Source: Rhodovibrio salinarum DSM 9154 | Lineage (GTDB): Bacteria > Pseudomonadota > Alphaproteobacteria > Kiloniellales > Rhodovibrionaceae | DNA: 64,000 bases | NCBI RefSeq assembly: GCF_000515255.1 | Contig: NZ_KI911559.1 | Span: 3,290,693 to 3,354,692, forward strand | Direction of reading: 5' to 3' | Shown: positions 62,677 to 64,000 of the stretch, piece by piece | Layout: every line of letters begins with the position of its first letter | Numbering within the stretch: the first letter of the stretch is position 1 | The notes under the pieces: generated by a model | What the model saw: only the letters and a program-made list of their open reading frames with translations | The model's database searches: none | What the model was told of the DNA's origin: nothing | Made by a program: the position numbers and the translations under genes

Positions 62677-63999
62677 TTAGGCCATCTTCGATACGACCTC
62701 GTCAGCCACCGCTTGCGGCACGCGGTCGTAGTGGCTGAAGTGCATCGTGAACTGGGCCCGGCCCTGGCTCATCGAGCGCAGCGTCTTGACGTAGCCGAAC
62801 ATGTTGGCCAGCGGCACCTCGGCGTTGATCACGCGGGCGTTGCCCCGGTGATCCATCGCGCCGACGCTGCCACGCCGGGAGTTCAGGTCGCCGATGATGT
62901 CGCCCATGTACTCGTCCGGGGTCACCACCTCGACCTTCATAACCGGCTCCAGCAGAACCGGCTTGGCCTTCTTGATGCCATCGCGGAACGCCTGACGCGT
63001 CGCGACCTCGAAAGCCATGATGCTGGAGTCGACGTCGTGGCTGGCACCGTCGACCAGCGTTGCCTTGAAGTCGATCACCGGGAAGCCGGCGATAACACCG
63101 CCCTCGCGGGCGTTTTCCAGGCCGCGCTCGACGCCCGGAATATAATCCTTAGGCACCGACCCGCCAACAACCGCGTTCTCGAACTTGAAGCCCTCGCCGG
63201 CTTCCAGCGGCTCGAACACGAGCTTGACGCGGGCGAACTGGCCGGCACCGCCGGTCTGCTTCTTGTGCGTGTGGTCGATCTCGGCACGCTGCGCGATGGT
63301 CTCGCGATAGGCGACCTGCGGGGCGCCAACGTTGGCATCGACCTTGAACTCACGCCGCAGCCGATCAACCAGGATGTCGAGGTGCAGCTCGCCCATGCCC
63401 TTGATGACGGTCTGACCACTCTCGACGTCGGTCTGAACCTGGAAGGACGGGTCTTCCTGCGCCAGACGGCCCAGCGCCTGCCCCATCTTCTCCTGGTCCG
63501 CCTTGGACTTCGGCTCGACCGCGACCTCGATTACCGGATCCGGGAACTCCATGCGCTCCAGGACGATCGGCGACTTCGGGTCGCACAGCGTCTCACCGGT
63601 CGTGACATCCTTCAGACCCGCGATCGCGACGATGTCGCCAGCCAGCGCTTCCTCGATCTCCTCGCGGTGGTTGGCGTGCATCAGCAGCATGCGGCCAACG
63701 CGCTCGCGCTTGTCCTTGACGGAGTTGAGGATCTGCGCGCCCTTCGTCACCTTACCCGAATAGACGCGCACGAAGGTCAGCGTGCCGACGAACGGGTCGG
63801 TCATGATCTTGAACGCCAGCGCGCTCATCGGCTCGTCGTCACCGGCCTTGCGGAAGTCCTCTTCCTCGGTGCCCGGCTTGACGCCGCGAATCGCCTCGAC
63901 GTCCATCGGCGACGGCAGATAGTCGACGACGCCGTCGAGCAGCGGCTGCACGCCCTTGTTCTTGAAAGCCGACCCGCAGAACACCGGCACGAACGAGAG
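62677..63999 (-). CDS. fusA: Elongation factor G, N-terminal part outside window
   Basis: The frame is open at the right edge of the window, so only the C-terminal about 440 residues are seen; they start within [31 protein letters not shown], the end of the EF-G G domain. Domain II ([24 protein letters not shown]), domain III ([18 protein letters not shown]), domain IV ([16 protein letters not shown] and [15 protein letters not shown]) and domain V ([53 protein letters not shown]) follow in order. EF-G drives translocation. The gene order fusA-tuf-rpsJ is the standard str-S10 junction; rpsG and rpsL would be expected further right. Confidence 0.97.
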   Translation of the reverse strand, partial: LSFVPVFCGSAFKNKGVQPLLDGVVDYLPSPMDVEAIRGVKPGTEEEDFRKAGDDEPMSALAFKIMTDPFVGTLTFVRVYSGKVTKGAQILNSVKDKRERVGRMLLMHANHREEIEEALAGDIVAIAGLKDVTTGETLCDPKSPIVLERMEFPDPVIEVAVEPKSKADQEKMGQALGRLAQEDPSFQVQTDVESGQTVIKGMGELHLDILVDRLRREFKVDANVGAPQVAYRETIAQRAEIDHTHKKQTGGAGQFARVKLVFEPLEAGEGFKFENAVVGGSVPKDYIPGVERGLENAREGGVIAGFPVIDFKATLVDGASHDVDSSIMAFEVATRQAFRDGIKKAKPVLLEPVMKVEVVTPDEYMGDIIGDLNSRRGSVGAMDHRGNARVINAEVPLANMFGYVKTLRSMSQGRAQFTMHFSHYDRVPQAVADEVVSKMA

Positions 64000-64000
64000 G

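Overview
The window is GC-rich chromosomal DNA from an alphaproteobacterium, most likely Rhodospirillales-like. The evidence is the alphaproteobacterial gene order: rnpB and mraZ beside a full dcw cluster that runs on into lpxC-bamD-recN-ligA; an aerobic-type cobaltochelatase pair cobS-cobT with a J-domain partner; a meso-diaminopimelate-type MurE; and a fusA-tuf-S10-spc-adk-alpha ribosomal protein cluster. Species cannot be named from sequence alone. Nearly everything is conserved core genome. I see no prophage, insertion sequence, CRISPR array, tRNA or rRNA.

Layout. 1-12.6 kb is a mixed stretch: the 3' part of an NHL-repeat protein, a TauE/SafE permease, an MFS transporter, a large 5-oxoprolinase-type protein with a GNAT acetyltransferase upstream, a DjlA-like co-chaperone, the ABC-F ATPase Uup, an EamA transporter and an AmpD/AmiD-type amidase. 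12.6-13.55 kb holds the RNase P RNA gene and the regulatory region of the dcw cluster. 13.56-32.7 kb is the dcw operon on the + strand (mraZ, rsmH, ftsL, ftsI, murE, murF, mraY, murD, ftsW, murG, murC, murB, ddl, ftsQ, ftsA, ftsZ); almost every junction up to ftsQ is a 4-14 base overlap, implying one translationally coupled transcript. 33.2-39.6 kb carries lpxC, bamD, recN, ligA and a small unknown gene. 39.6-43.5 kb on the - strand is J-domain protein-cobS-cobT. 43.5-46.1 kb has an EamA transporter, bolA, a ribbon-helix-helix protein and a DUF2889 protein. 46.1-64 kb is the ribosomal protein cluster on the - strand, entering from the right with fusA and ending with rplQ and a clear terminator.

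The most interesting signal is regulatory. The mraZ promoter is covered by CCCA (TGGG) repeats at 10-bp steps, the arrangement bound by MraZ in other bacteria. A second cluster of the same TGGGA repeats, arranged as three 10-bp pairs, lies just upstream of the rnpB promoter about 0.8 kb away. This suggests that MraZ may also act on RNase P RNA transcription, or that the two clusters form one control region around rnpB. A second pattern is that the long spacers in the ribosomal protein cluster carry strong GC-rich hairpins, and the alpha operon has its own promoter and a leader of about 255 bases.
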